Positions 1-8,140 of a DNA stretch of 64,000 nt are shown piece after piece (position 1 is the stretch's first letter; each line of letters begins with the position of its first letter). A model generated the notes under the pieces. That model ran no database searches. It was not told the origin of the DNA and was given only the letters and a program-made list of their open reading frames with translations. A program made the position numbers and the translations under genes. The DNA comes from Planctomycetota bacterium (GTDB lineage Bacteria > Planctomycetota > UBA1135 > GCA-002686595). The stretch lies in assembly GCA_009691855.1 (NCBI GenBank), contig SIAI01000006.1, positions 1 through 64,000 of the forward strand, read 5' to 3'.

Positions 1-24
1 TGGCTTCTCCAGATCGCCTGGAAT

Positions 25-119
25 CGCCGTAGCCGTGGGCTTTCTCGGGCCTTCGAAAGCGGAGCGTGGTTCCTCCACGCGAGCATTTCGAAGGTTCGAG
101 AAAGGCCGCGGATGCGGTG
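25..119. repeat. Imperfect palindrome at the left edge (element E0)
   Basis: The left arm reading tttctcgggccttcgaaa pairs with a right arm whose reverse complement reads tttctcgaaccttcgaaa. The centre is a GCGTGG-ttcct-CCACGC hairpin at 64-80. Similarity decays outward to about positions 25 and 119. The element lies downstream of the 3' end of the GAF gene and no gene is visible in 1-187, so it may act as a terminator or be one of the intergenic palindromic elements seen elsewhere in the window. Confidence 0.5.
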
Positions 120-187
120 AGTCCGGGCGAAGCGCAGCGCTCTGGGGAGTCAAGCGCTTGTTCTGGGACTAGGCGTCTCGCGCGCCG

Positions 188-658
188 CTACTCGGCCAGG
201 ATGCGTCCGGTGGCGAGCAGCAGCGCGACCTCGGGCTCGCTGAAGATGCGCTCGGCGCGATTGGCGATGCCCAGCGCGCCCACGACCTCCGCCGCCCGCA
301 ACATGGGCACCACGATCGAGCCCTGCAGGCCGGTCGCCTTGGCGCCGGGACGCACGTCGCCGCTCGTGTCCGTCTGTAGGTTGCAGGCCGTCACCGGCGC
401 CTTGCGCTCGACCGCGAGGCCGGCCATGCCCTTGCCGATCGGGATGCGGCGGATGATCTCCAGCACCGGCGGCGGCATGCCGGCCGAGTGTGCGCGGAGC
501 TCGAGCAGGCCGCCCGCCAGGCGGTGGAGCGTGCCGGATTCGGCGCGGAAATGGGCCAGCGTGAGTGCCAAGGCGGCATCGTCGCGCGCCGGCCCCGCCG
601 GCAGCGCGCGCAGGCGCTCCAGGAAGGCCGCGTCGGCGGGGGAGTGGGCCGTGCTCAT
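188..658 (-). CDS. GAF-domain protein
   Basis: A 156-residue soluble protein. Residues from about 25 to the end form one GAF-like small-molecule or signal-binding domain, with the pattern GKGMAGLAVERKAPVTACNL followed by GLQGSIVVPM and GALGIANR, typical of free-standing GAF proteins. The longer ORF is rejected because the ATG at 658 begins the conserved sequence and has a TACACT box 7 nt upstream (666-671 on the minus strand), so translation is probably from a leaderless transcript. No effector domain is attached and ligand and partner are unknown. The upstream neighbour on this strand is the SGNH hydrolase, separated by a long palindrome. Confidence 0.7.
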   Translation of the reverse strand: MSTAHSPADAAFLERLRALPAGPARDDAALALTLAHFRAESGTLHRLAGGLLELRAHSAGMPPPVLEIIRRIPIGKGMAGLAVERKAPVTACNLQTDTSGDVRPGAKATGLQGSIVVPMLRAAEVVGALGIANRAERIFSEPEVALLLATGRILAE

Positions 659-732
659 GGGCCCGAGTGTAGCGCCGGGTGCGAGGTGGGGAAGCGTGAC
701 GCGGAGCGGAGAAGATCGGACGTAGAGAGAAG

Positions 733-895
733 AGCAGAAAGTGAAGCGAGGCGCCGAGGGTGCAGAGGAAGAGGAGCAAGCAAGGCGAAGGCCTGCGGGG
801 CTTCGAGTTTTAGGCACTCGAAGCCCCGCAGGCCCCTTCCTCTCCCTCTCGCGCCTTCTGCGCCTCTCTTCCTTCTTCTTCTTTGCTTCGCCTGG
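733..895. repeat. Purine-rich long inverted repeat with a perfect inner hairpin (E1)
   Basis: A perfect 19-bp stem (ggcctgcggggcttcgagt, 790-808, with its complement at 816-834) closes a 7-nt loop. Outside it, a purine-rich left arm (gaggcgccgagggtgcagagg) is matched imperfectly by the complement of a pyrimidine-rich right arm (gcgccttctgcgcctctctt). It sits just past the 3' end of the SGNH gene and upstream of the GAF gene, both on the minus strand, so it could terminate or process the transcript. Similar purine-rich palindromes occur near 7955-8098 and 46114-46278. Confidence 0.65.
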
Positions 896-920
896 GAACG
901 CCCGAGACTTCCCGTGCCTC

Positions 921-2114
921 TCAATCCTGCGCGCGCATCCACTGCAGCAGCTCGTGCGCCACGACGGCGTTGCCGCTGTACGAGAGGTGCCCGCCGGAGT
1001 ACAGACTCTTGGCCGGCGGATCCTCGCCCATCTCGCTGGACTTGCCGGCCAGGGCCGAGACGAGGTCGAGGTAGGGGATCTCCTGGCGCTCGAGCTCGGC
1101 GTAGAGCGCGCTCCAGTAGGGCTTGCCGCGCAAGGCGTACTCGCGCAGGTCGTCCTTGGCCGGGAAGATCAGCACCGGCGCGAGCCGCGCGCCCAGGGCC
1201 AACGCCTCGCGGCGAAACTGCTGCACCAGCGCCAACGTCACGCGGAAGGGTTCTTCCTCGGGTTCCTGCCAGAGCAGGGCCGGCGTGCGCGCGCGATAGG
1301 CGAAGTAGCCGGCGCCCAGACGCAGCAGCGCGGAGAGTTTGCCGGTCGGGAGCGTGGGTCGGCCGAGCCAGTACTCGTGCTCGGCCACGCGCTCCAGCAC
1401 CGAGCCGTCCAGGATCGCCGCGTGCAGCTCCTCGCGCGTGGCGAAGGGTTGCGGCACGAGCTCCAGTCGCCCTTGCGCGTCGAGCACGAAGCGCGGCTTG
1501 GTGACGCACACGCCCGTGCGCGTGGCCCACAGCGGGCGATAGCGATTCACGTTGCGCCCGATGTTCTCCAGCATCAGCCCGAGGCACACGACCTCCGCGC
1601 CCAGGCCGGGGGCGACGCGCCGGAAGCGCAGCAGGGCCTGATCCGTGCCGTAGCCGCTGACGCCGAAGTTCAGCACCTCGAGCGCGGGCTCGAGCCGCTC
1701 CAGCTGCACCTGGAAGGTGGCCTCGGCCGGAACCTCGTCGCAGAAGGTGAAGGAGTCGCCGAAGGTCAGCACGCGCCGCGTGCCGCTGGCCGGCGCGCGC
1801 GCGTACTCGCGCGGACCGCGCGCGGCGAGCGCGTTGGTCGTGTACAGGCCGTCCTCGGAGGCGCTGGAGGGGCGCCAGGTCCAGCCCAGCTCGGCATCGA
1901 AGGTCCACGTGCCGACCGGCTCGGCCACCATCTTGTCCAGCGTTTCGACCTGCTTGGGATGCGTGATCGCGCCGAAGGGGGGCAGCGGCCGATCGAACAG
2001 CAGGCCATCGCGGATGAAGAAGGTCGAGAGGCCGAGGTCGGCCAGCGCGGTCGCCGCGGCGAGCACCAGCAGGATGCGCAGGGAGCGGGAGGACACGAGT
2101 GCGCAGGACACCAT
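921..2114 (-). CDS. SGNH/GDSL-family hydrolase, membrane-anchored
   Basis: A 397-residue protein. A hydrophobic segment at about residues 12-30 is probably a signal anchor. Block I of the SGNH fold is TFGDSFTFCDE (nucleophile Ser near 121), followed by NFGVSGYGTDQ (Gly block) and LGLMLENIGRN. The C-terminal GGHLSYSGN block carries the likely catalytic His. The family includes esterases and acyl-modifying enzymes of envelope polysaccharides; the substrate here is unknown. The ATG at 2114 is chosen; a GTG at 2120 adds two residues. The start is divergent from the ABC transporter genes, with an 88-bp intergenic region. Confidence 0.7.
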   Translation of the reverse strand: MVSCALVSSRSLRILLVLAAATALADLGLSTFFIRDGLLFDRPLPPFGAITHPKQVETLDKMVAEPVGTWTFDAELGWTWRPSSASEDGLYTTNALAARGPREYARAPASGTRRVLTFGDSFTFCDEVPAEATFQVQLERLEPALEVLNFGVSGYGTDQALLRFRRVAPGLGAEVVCLGLMLENIGRNVNRYRPLWATRTGVCVTKPRFVLDAQGRLELVPQPFATREELHAAILDGSVLERVAEHEYWLGRPTLPTGKLSALLRLGAGYFAYRARTPALLWQEPEEEPFRVTLALVQQFRREALALGARLAPVLIFPAKDDLREYALRGKPYWSALYAELERQEIPYLDLVSALAGKSSEMGEDPPAKSLYSGGHLSYSGNAVVAHELLQWMRAQD

Positions 2115-2187
2115 AGGCACCGGGTGCGGGCAAGGCGCTGCCGTGCAACTCGCGCGGCAGGAGGTGGGAGCGTGGCGAGCCCCCTGC

Positions 2188-2193
2188 TACGCT
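2188..2193 (+). promoter_or_regulatory. -10-like TACGCT box of the ABC operon
   Basis: TACGCT ends 9 nt before the ATG at 2203, and no Shine-Dalgarno-like sequence lies in between. It is one of several TANNNT boxes placed so that transcription would begin at or very near the start codon. No convincing -35 is visible. Confidence 0.35.
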
Positions 2194-2202
2194 CTCTGGC
2201 TC

Positions 2203-2988
2203 ATGTACAGCGCCGCGGATGCGCCTCCCCTTGTGGTCGAGGATCTCGGCCGCTCCTACGACCAGACGCGCGCGCTGACGGGGCTCTCGTTCGCCGTGCG
2301 CGCGGGCGAGATCGTCGGGCTGGTGGGGCTGAACGGCGCCGGCAAGACCACCGCGCTGCGCTCCATCGCCGGCATCCTGCCGATCCAGGAGGGCCGCGTG
2401 CTCGTGTGCGGCCACGACGTGACGCGCGACGAGGTCGCCGCCAAGCGCGGCCTCGCCTGGGTCCCGGACGATCCGCAGCCGTTCGATTCGCTCACCGTCG
2501 AGGAGCACCTCGAGTTCACCGCCGCGCTGTACGGTATGCGCGACTGGCGCGCGCGCGCCGAGGAGCTGCTGGTGCGCTTCGAGCTGGTGGAGAAGCGCAA
2601 GGCCCTGGGCGGCGAGCTGTCGCGCGGCATGCGTCAGAAGCTCGCCTGCGCCCAGGCCTGGCTGCCCAGCCCGCGCCTGATGCTGCTGGACGAGCCGCTC
2701 TCGGGCCTCGATCCGCGCGGCATCCGTTCCGCGCGCGAGGCGATCCGCACGCTGGCCGAGGGCGGGACGGCGGTGCTGCTCTCCTCGCACCAGCTGGAGC
2801 TGATCGAGGCTCTGGCCGAGCGCATCCTGATCCTCGACCGCGGCAAGCGCGTGTTCCTGGGCACGCTGGACGAGGCCCGCGCGACGCTCTCGCCGAGTTC
2901 GGCCGGCACCAGCCTGGAGCAGGTCTTCCTGGCTGCGACCGGCGCGCTGGAGCCCGAGGCGGGCGGTCCGCGCCCGTCGGAGCCTTAG
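2203..2988 (+). CDS. ABC transporter ATP-binding protein
   Basis: A 261-residue nucleotide-binding subunit. It shows Walker A GLNGAGKTT, a Q-loop region, the signature LSRGMRQKLACAQ, Walker B LMLLDEPLSGLD and the H-loop SSHQ. The methionine in the signature (LSRGMRQ) resembles ABC-2 type exporters such as the NatA/CcmA-like group. The start follows the first residues of the conserved beta strand; the longer ORF upstream is the antisense shadow of the SGNH gene. The permease gene follows after 179 bp that hold a long palindrome, so the two probably form one operon with an element between them. The exported substrate is unknown. Confidence 0.88.
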   Translation: MYSAADAPPLVVEDLGRSYDQTRALTGLSFAVRAGEIVGLVGLNGAGKTTALRSIAGILPIQEGRVLVCGHDVTRDEVAAKRGLAWVPDDPQPFDSLTVEEHLEFTAALYGMRDWRARAEELLVRFELVEKRKALGGELSRGMRQKLACAQAWLPSPRLMLLDEPLSGLDPRGIRSAREAIRTLAEGGTAVLLSSHQLELIEALAERILILDRGKRVFLGTLDEARATLSPSSAGTSLEQVFLAATGALEPEAGGPRPSEP

Positions 2989-3164
2989 CCCGACCTATTC
3001 ATGAGCTTTCGGCTGCAACGTCGCGACTGGCTGCATCTGCAGCGCTTTGCTCCCTGTGAGGTCTCGACGACCTGCCAGAGGTCGTCTGCGCTGCTCTCGG
3101 TCGCGAATCGCTGCATCTGCAGCCACTCGCGACGTTTCGCTCGAAACCTCACGAATAGGTCGGG
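2989..3164. repeat. 176-bp intergenic palindrome between ABC ATPase and permease (E2)
   Basis: The ends are perfect mirror images (cccgacctattc at 2989-3000 and gaataggtcggg at 3153-3164). The arms stay largely complementary for more than 50 nt, including aacgtcgcga and tggctgca blocks. The centre is a gacgacct-gccag-aggtcgtc hairpin (3066-3086). The element fills almost the whole gap between the ATPase stop and the permease GTG. As RNA it would form one long interrupted hairpin inside the presumed operon. The sequence differs from the purine-rich palindromes of this window. Confidence 0.8.
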
Positions 3165-3167
3165 CCA

Positions 3168-4877
3168 GTGAACCTCGGCTTCGGCTCGCCGGCGCTGGGC
3201 TTGTTGCTGGCGCTGAAGCTGCGCGGCGCGCTGCGGCGCCAGTGGCGGCGCATGCGCACGCCCAAGGGCTTCGTGCTGACGCTGATCGGCACCGCGGCGT
3301 TCGTGATCTGGATCGGCTATCTGAGCTTCTGGTCCCACGCGCGGGCGGAGCCGCCCCTGACGCCCATGGCCGCCGAGCTGCGCACGCGCGCCTTCGCCGG
3401 CATGCTGGTGGTGTTCTCGCTCTCGAACGCGCTCTCCAACCGCGGCCTGTTCCTGCCCAAGGCCGAGATCGAGCGTCTGTTCAGCGCGCCCGTGTCGCGC
3501 GCGGACCTGGTGCGCTACCGCCTGCTCTCGAATGGTCTGCGCAGTTTGCTGGGCGGCCTCGTGCTCGGCCTCTACGGCGCGCGCCGCATGCCTGGCCCGG
3601 TGTGGGCTTTCCTGGGCATCCTGCTGGCGATGCAGACGTTGCCGGTCGTGAACCAGTTCGTGGCCATCGTCCTGGCGGGTCTGGGGCCGAAGACGGCGCA
3701 GCGCCTGAAGCGCGCGGGGAGCTTTCTGCTCACGGCTTTCCTGCTGCTGCTCGCGGCCGTGGCCTACGCGCTCGTCAGTCGGCGGCCGATGGCCGAGCTC
3801 CCGCTGGTCGGCGCCTGGCTCGCGCCGTCCTTCGCGCCCGACGCCGACCCCTTCGCCCATCCGCTGCTCGAGCTCGTGACCTGGCCGCTGGCGCCCTGGG
3901 CACGCATGATCCGCGCCGAGACGTTGGGCGCCTTCCTGCCCTGGTTCCTCGGGTGCCTGGCGGTGCACGTTTTGTTGGTGGAGCTGTGCGCGCGCGTGCC
4001 GATCGACTTCCGTGAGCTCTCGCTGGCGACCTCGGTGCGCGCCGCGGCGCGCGTGGCGCGCCTGCGCCGCGGCGGAGGAGTCGCCGCGACGCGCGCCAGT
4101 ACCAGCGCGGCACTGTGGCGCATCCCCTGGTTCTTCGGGCGCGGCCCGCTGGGCGCGATCGCCTGGCGCAAGAGCGCGGGCATGGCGCGCAAGGCCAAGG
4201 GCGCGTTCTGGGTGGCGCTGGTGGCGCTCTTGTTCATCACCATCTTAGTCAGCGTGATGCTCGACGGCGCAGAGGAGGGGCCGGCGCTGCTCGCCCCGGC
4301 GCTGATCGGCGTGCTGGGTACGGTCTACCTGTGCTCGGGCCTGCGCTTCGACTTCCGCGAGGAGCTCGAACGCATGGACGTGATCCGCTCCTGGCCGCTC
4401 GCGCCAGCGCGCGTGTTCCTGGCCACGATCCTGCCCGAGGTCGTGCTGGTGGCCGTGCTCGTCGCCGGAACGGTGCTGCTCGCGGGCGCACTGTCGCAGG
4501 GCCTCACGACGCAGGTCGTGCTCGTCGCGTTGTGCGTGCCGTTCGCGGTGTTCACCTGGGTGGGGCTCGACAACCTCGTGTTCCTGGTGGCGCCGGTGCG
4601 CTTCGTGCCGGGGCAGGACGGCTTCGTGCAGAACGCCGGACGGCGCATGATCCAAATGGCGCTGCTCACGGCGCTGGCCGTCGTGTTCGGGAGCGCGGGC
4701 GGGGCCGGGTTCGTCGGCGCGGGCTGGGTGGCGGGGGCGCTGGGTGCGCCGGAGAGCGTCGCGCTCGTGGCCAGCTTCATCGGCCTGGCTCTGTTGCTGG
4801 GCGCCGGCGACGCGTTGCTGGTGCGCCTGGGCGGCTTCGCGCTGCGGCGCTTCGACGTGGCGCGCGACCGCGGGTAG
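3168..4877 (+). CDS. ABC exporter membrane subunit (ABC-2/ABC_export-like)
   Basis: A 569-residue polytopic membrane protein with about 12 hydrophobic segments in two halves around a basic loop near residues 290-340. The block FLPKAEIERLFSAPVSRADLVRYR is typical of putative ABC exporter permeases encoded beside CcmA/NatA-type ATPases. It begins at a GTG straight after palindrome E2. The partner ATPase is immediately upstream; the sulfite-oxidase-like gene starts 13 nt downstream. The substrate cannot be inferred. Confidence 0.75.
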   Translation: MNLGFGSPALGLLLALKLRGALRRQWRRMRTPKGFVLTLIGTAAFVIWIGYLSFWSHARAEPPLTPMAAELRTRAFAGMLVVFSLSNALSNRGLFLPKAEIERLFSAPVSRADLVRYRLLSNGLRSLLGGLVLGLYGARRMPGPVWAFLGILLAMQTLPVVNQFVAIVLAGLGPKTAQRLKRAGSFLLTAFLLLLAAVAYALVSRRPMAELPLVGAWLAPSFAPDADPFAHPLLELVTWPLAPWARMIRAETLGAFLPWFLGCLAVHVLLVELCARVPIDFRELSLATSVRAAARVARLRRGGGVAATRASTSAALWRIPWFFGRGPLGAIAWRKSAGMARKAKGAFWVALVALLFITILVSVMLDGAEEGPALLAPALIGVLGTVYLCSGLRFDFREELERMDVIRSWPLAPARVFLATILPEVVLVAVLVAGTVLLAGALSQGLTTQVVLVALCVPFAVFTWVGLDNLVFLVAPVRFVPGQDGFVQNAGRRMIQMALLTALAVVFGSAGGAGFVGAGWVAGALGAPESVALVASFIGLALLLGAGDALLVRLGGFALRRFDVARDRG

Positions 4878-4890
4878 GCTCTCGGCCCGC

Positions 4891-5448
4891 ATGACGAAGG
4901 AGCGCGTTCCGCCGGGTCAAGGCGTCACCAAGGGCTGGCCGCTCTTGCACGTGGGCGAGGTGCCGACGACGCCCGCGGCCGACTGGCGCATCCGCGTCGC
5001 CGGCGAGGTCGCAAGCTCGCTGGAGCTCTCCTGGAGCGAGTTCCTGGCGCTGCGGCAGACGCGGCTGCACGCCGACTTCCACTGCGTCACGGGCTGGAGC
5101 AAGCTCGACAACGACTGGCAGGGCGTGCGCCTCGACGAGCTCGCGCGCGCCGCTGGAGTGAAGGCCAGCGCGCGCTTCGTGCGCTTCGCGGACCCGCAGG
5201 GGTACGACACGACCGTGCCGCTGGCGCTGGCGCTCGACGAGGGCTTGCTCGCCCACCGTCACGGCGGCGCGGAGCTCGCGAGCGAGCACGGCGGGCCGCT
5301 GCGCGCCGTGGTGCCCTCGTTGTACGCCTGGAAATCGTGCAAGTGGGTCACGACGATCGAGTTTCTCGCCGCCGAGCAGCTCGGCTTCTGGGAGCAGCGC
5401 GGCTACCACAACGGCGCCGACCCGTGGCGCGAAGAACGCCTGGTGTAG
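4891..5448 (+). CDS. Molybdopterin-dependent sulfite oxidase-fold oxidoreductase
   Basis: A 185-residue protein covering the compact oxidoreductase molybdopterin-binding domain. The DFHCVTGWSKLDNDWQGV motif supplies the Mo-coordinating Cys. VPSLYAWKSCKWVTTIEFL and the C-terminal GYHNGADPWREERL are typical of short, stand-alone members related to YedY/MsrP and sulfite oxidase. There is no signal peptide or twin-arginine motif at the N-terminus, so a cytoplasmic location is likely unless the start is misplaced. A TAGGCT box ends 10 nt before the ATG. Substrate unknown. Confidence 0.8.
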   Translation: MTKERVPPGQGVTKGWPLLHVGEVPTTPAADWRIRVAGEVASSLELSWSEFLALRQTRLHADFHCVTGWSKLDNDWQGVRLDELARAAGVKASARFVRFADPQGYDTTVPLALALDEGLLAHRHGGAELASEHGGPLRAVVPSLYAWKSCKWVTTIEFLAAEQLGFWEQRGYHNGADPWREERLV

Positions 5449-5453
5449 CGGGG

Positions 5454-5472
5454 GGCGCGAGGGGCTCGCGCC
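5454..5472 (+). terminator. Hairpin after the oxidoreductase gene
   Basis: GGCGCGA-ggggc-TCGCGCC forms a perfect 7-bp stem five nt after the stop codon, between convergent genes. No T tract follows, so termination is only suggested by position. Confidence 0.3.
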
Positions 5473-5535
5473 GCGGTCATTCGCGCGCGAGCCGGAGTGT
5501 CCGCGCTCGAAACGCTGGCACTGCGCCACGCGCGC

Positions 5536-5835
5536 TCAGCGTTCGTACTCGGCCACGATCGTCGTCGCGTGCACGGACGTCTCGAAGAAGCGTGACTTGA
5601 TGCGCTTGTACTCCGGATCGGCGAAGAACGCGTCCTTCGCCGCGCGGTCGCGGAAGTGGATCGTGAACACGCGCGTGAGCGGGTGCGCGGCCTCGCTCCG
5701 CAGCGTGCGCGCGACCTCGAAGTCGTAGCGAAAGCCGCCGCCGGCAGCCTCCAGCAGCGGACGCATCGCCGCGCGGTATTGCTGGTAGACCTGCGCGTCG
5801 GCCACGTGCAGGGCGACCACCATCTCGAAGGTCAT
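5536..5835 (-). CDS. DUF1330-type ferredoxin-like fold protein
   Basis: A 99-residue protein of the dimeric alpha/beta-barrel type. It starts [20 protein letters not shown] and carries VFTIHFRDRAAKDAFFADPEYKRIKS, matching the usual DUF1330/YciI-like layout and length. Its ATG overlaps the stop of the upstream monophosphatase gene by four bases (ATGA), so the two are translationally coupled. Function not established for the family. Confidence 0.7.
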   Translation of the reverse strand: MTFEMVVALHVADAQVYQQYRAAMRPLLEAAGGGFRYDFEVARTLRSEAAHPLTRVFTIHFRDRAAKDAFFADPEYKRIKSRFFETSVHATTIVAEYER

Positions 5836-6869
5836 GGCAACGCTCCCGTTTCGGCTGCGGCCAGCGTGCGCAGCCAGTGCGGCTCCAGGCGTCGCTGCGT
5901 GGCGGCGTTGGCGTAGCCCGCCCAGCCCACCGGCGTCGTGGCGTCGATGGGGAAGTCGAGCGCGCCGCCCTCGGCCGCGGTGACGATCACGCCCGCCGCG
6001 CGCGCGCACACCACCGCGCCGGCGAGGTCGTAGGGCTTGCTGGTGACGCCGTGGAGGCGAAAGCGGCGGCGCACGAGCTCGCGCGGATCGACGAGCATGC
6101 GGTAGCGGCCGAGCGCCAGCAGCATCAGCTGGCCGGCGCTGGAGATGTACTGGTCGTCGTAGATCGCGCGCGCCTCCGCGCCCTCTTCGCGCACCAGGCG
6201 CGCGAAGAAATCGGCCTCCAGGCGCGCGATGAGCGGGCGCTGCGCGGGCTCGTAGCGGAAGAAGGGGAAGTAGCCGTGGTCGGGGCGGTCGTCGGCGTCC
6301 ACGCGCAGCGCCTGCGTGCGCAGCGCCGCGCCGCCCTCGAGCGCGTGCAGCGTCAGCGCACAGCGCTCGCCGTCCGACACGAAGCGCCGGTAGCGCGCGG
6401 CCAGCGTGCCCGGGATCTCGGACACGATCCCGCCGCTGCACTCCGCGAGGCGCGGCTGGGTCGAGCCGCTCGGCGCGAAGGCGACCACGCTCCAGGCCGA
6501 GCGCAGGTCGGCCATCAGGTTGCGTGTGCCGTCCACCGGATCGATGGCGATGCGCGGGCCGCCGTGGTCGAAGCCGTCGAGCGCGCGCGCGCCGCCGCGC
6601 CCGTCGGGGCCCAGGTGGCGCCAGCCCGCGTCCTCGGTCAGGACCGAGAGCGGCTCGCGCCGCGCCTGCTCGCGCTGCCACTCCTCGATGCGGGCCTCGC
6701 TGGGCAGGTCCAGGCCGAAGGTCACGTCGCCCTGGCCCATGCCGTGCGGGCGCGCCAGCTCCGCGCTCGTGCCCGCGGCCTCGGCTTCGAGCAGGGCGGC
6801 GCGCGTCACCGTGCGTAGCTCGTCGCACAGGGCGAGGAGCCGCTCCCGCCACAGCTCGAAGGTCGTCAT
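5832..6869 (-). CDS. Inositol monophosphatase-family phosphatase
   Basis: A 345-residue protein with the metal-site motifs of the Li-sensitive phosphatase fold: a Glu in VLTEDAG, then [10 protein letters not shown] (DPxDGT), and a C-terminal [16 protein letters not shown] in place of the WDxAAG motif. It is longer than canonical inositol monophosphatases (about 260-280), with extra sequence between the two metal motifs and the C-terminal block, so the substrate may differ (sugar or nucleotide phosphate). The start at 6869 is preferred over the ORF start because the conserved region begins there; a weaker TCTACT box lies 7 nt upstream. Confidence 0.75.
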   Translation of the reverse strand: MTTFELWRERLLALCDELRTVTRAALLEAEAAGTSAELARPHGMGQGDVTFGLDLPSEARIEEWQREQARREPLSVLTEDAGWRHLGPDGRGGARALDGFDHGGPRIAIDPVDGTRNLMADLRSAWSVVAFAPSGSTQPRLAECSGGIVSEIPGTLAARYRRFVSDGERCALTLHALEGGAALRTQALRVDADDRPDHGYFPFFRYEPAQRPLIARLEADFFARLVREEGAEARAIYDDQYISSAGQLMLLALGRYRMLVDPRELVRRRFRLHGVTSKPYDLAGAVVCARAAGVIVTAAEGGALDFPIDATTPVGWAGYANAATQRRLEPHWLRTLAAAETGALP

Positions 6870-6970
6870 CGGCGCGAGTAGAGCGGCCGCTCGGCGGCGC
6901 GGCAAGCGCGCTTCTACCGGGCCCATGCTCGCCCTACACTGCTCGCCCTCCAAAGCGAGAGCGATACCCC

Positions 6971-7906
6971 ATGAGCGAAGTGCGCGACGTCGTGATCATC
7001 GGTTCGGGCCCGGCCGGCTACACCGCCGCGCTGTACGCGGCGCGAGCCAACCTGAAGCCCGTGGTGGTCGAGGGCCTGCAGCCCGGCGGTCAGCTGACCA
7101 TCACCAGCGACGTCGAGAACTACCCCGGCTATCCGCAGGGCATCCTCGGCCCGAAGATGATGGACGACTTCCGTGCCCAGGCGCAGCGCTTCGGGGCCGA
7201 GATCCAGCTGGGTATGGTGACGGACCTGGATGTCACGCAGCGCCCGTTCGTGGTCACGACCGAGTTCGATACCCTGCGCGCGCGCGCGGTGATCATCAGC
7301 ACGGGCGCCAGTGCCAAGCTGCTCGGGCTGGAGAAGGAGCGCGTGCTCATGTCCACCGGCGGCGGCGTTTCGGCCTGTGCCACCTGCGACGGCGCCTTCT
7401 TCCCCGACAAGGAGCTGGTGATCGTCGGCGGCGGCGACACGGCCATGGAGGAGGCCAACTTCCTGACGCGCTACGCGCGCAAGGTGACCGTGTTCCACCG
7501 CCGCGACGTGTTCCGCGCCTCGAAAATCATGCTCGAGCGCGCGCAGCGCAACAAGAAGATCGAGTTCCGGGTCCCGGTCGAGATCGAGGACATCCTGGTG
7601 GGGGACAAGGGCAAGATCCGCGGCGTGCGCGCCAAGGACACGGCGACCGGCAAGAGCTTCGACTTCCCCTGCGACGGCCTGTTCGTGGCCATCGGCCACG
7701 AGCCGAACTCGAAGATCTTCCGCGGCAAGCTGGCCATGGACGAGAGCGGCTACATCCTGGTGCACGAGGGCACGCGCAGCTCGGTCGATGGCGTGTTCGT
7801 CGCCGGCGACGTGTGCGACAAGCGCTACCGCCAGGCCGTCACCGCCGCCGGCATGGGCTGCATGGCCGCGATCGACGCCGAGCGCTGGCTCGAAGCGCAG
7901 GACTGA
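6971..7906 (+). CDS. trxB: Thioredoxin-disulfide reductase
   Basis: A 311-residue low-molecular-weight NADPH-dependent flavoenzyme that reduces thioredoxin. It shows the FAD-binding [16 protein letters not shown] near residues 11-26, redox-active CATC at 136-139, NADPH-binding [11 protein letters not shown] near 152, and the C-terminal [24 protein letters not shown] motif. Length and motif order are normal. The ATG at 6971 is chosen from homology. A TACACT box at 6935-6940 lies 30 nt upstream, and the leader resembles that of the DksA-like gene. Convergent with the TMTC-like array. Confidence 0.95.
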   Translation: MSEVRDVVIIGSGPAGYTAALYAARANLKPVVVEGLQPGGQLTITSDVENYPGYPQGILGPKMMDDFRAQAQRFGAEIQLGMVTDLDVTQRPFVVTTEFDTLRARAVIISTGASAKLLGLEKERVLMSTGGGVSACATCDGAFFPDKELVIVGGGDTAMEEANFLTRYARKVTVFHRRDVFRASKIMLERAQRNKKIEFRVPVEIEDILVGDKGKIRGVRAKDTATGKSFDFPCDGLFVAIGHEPNSKIFRGKLAMDESGYILVHEGTRSSVDGVFVAGDVCDKRYRQAVTAAGMGCMAAIDAERWLEAQD

Positions 7907-7954
7907 GCTTCTGCTCGCGGAAGTCCTCGTCTGGCGCGAGCCTTTCAGCACCGG

Positions 7955-8098
7955 AAGAGCAAGGCGCACCGCGGAGGCGCGGAGGACGCGGAGAGGCGCG
8001 GAGGAGGAGGGAAGAAGGAAGGAGGGCCTCCCGGGCTTCACCCCGTTTTTCCTACGCCGCGTATCCCCGCGTCTCCGCGGTGCGCTTTTTCCTCTGCT
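7955..8098. repeat. Purine-rich long inverted repeat between convergent genes (E3)
   Basis: The left arm gcgcaccgcggaggcgcgg and the complement of the right arm (gcgcaccgcggagacgcgg) are almost identical. A purine-rich stretch in the left half faces a pyrimidine-rich right half. It lies between trxB and the last gene of the TMTC-like array, a position suited to bidirectional termination. The spurious ORFs here (for example 7788-8165) are by-products of this repeat. Confidence 0.7.
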
Positions 8099-8140
8099 TG
8101 GGTTGCGGGCAAGGCCCGCGCTGAGAATCCGGCGCGCGGT

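Noticed and set aside
655-2790. 711-residue minus-strand ORF across SGNH and ABC genes
   Set aside because: Composition-driven shadow; the real coding frames are the SGNH gene (minus) and the ABC ATPase (plus).
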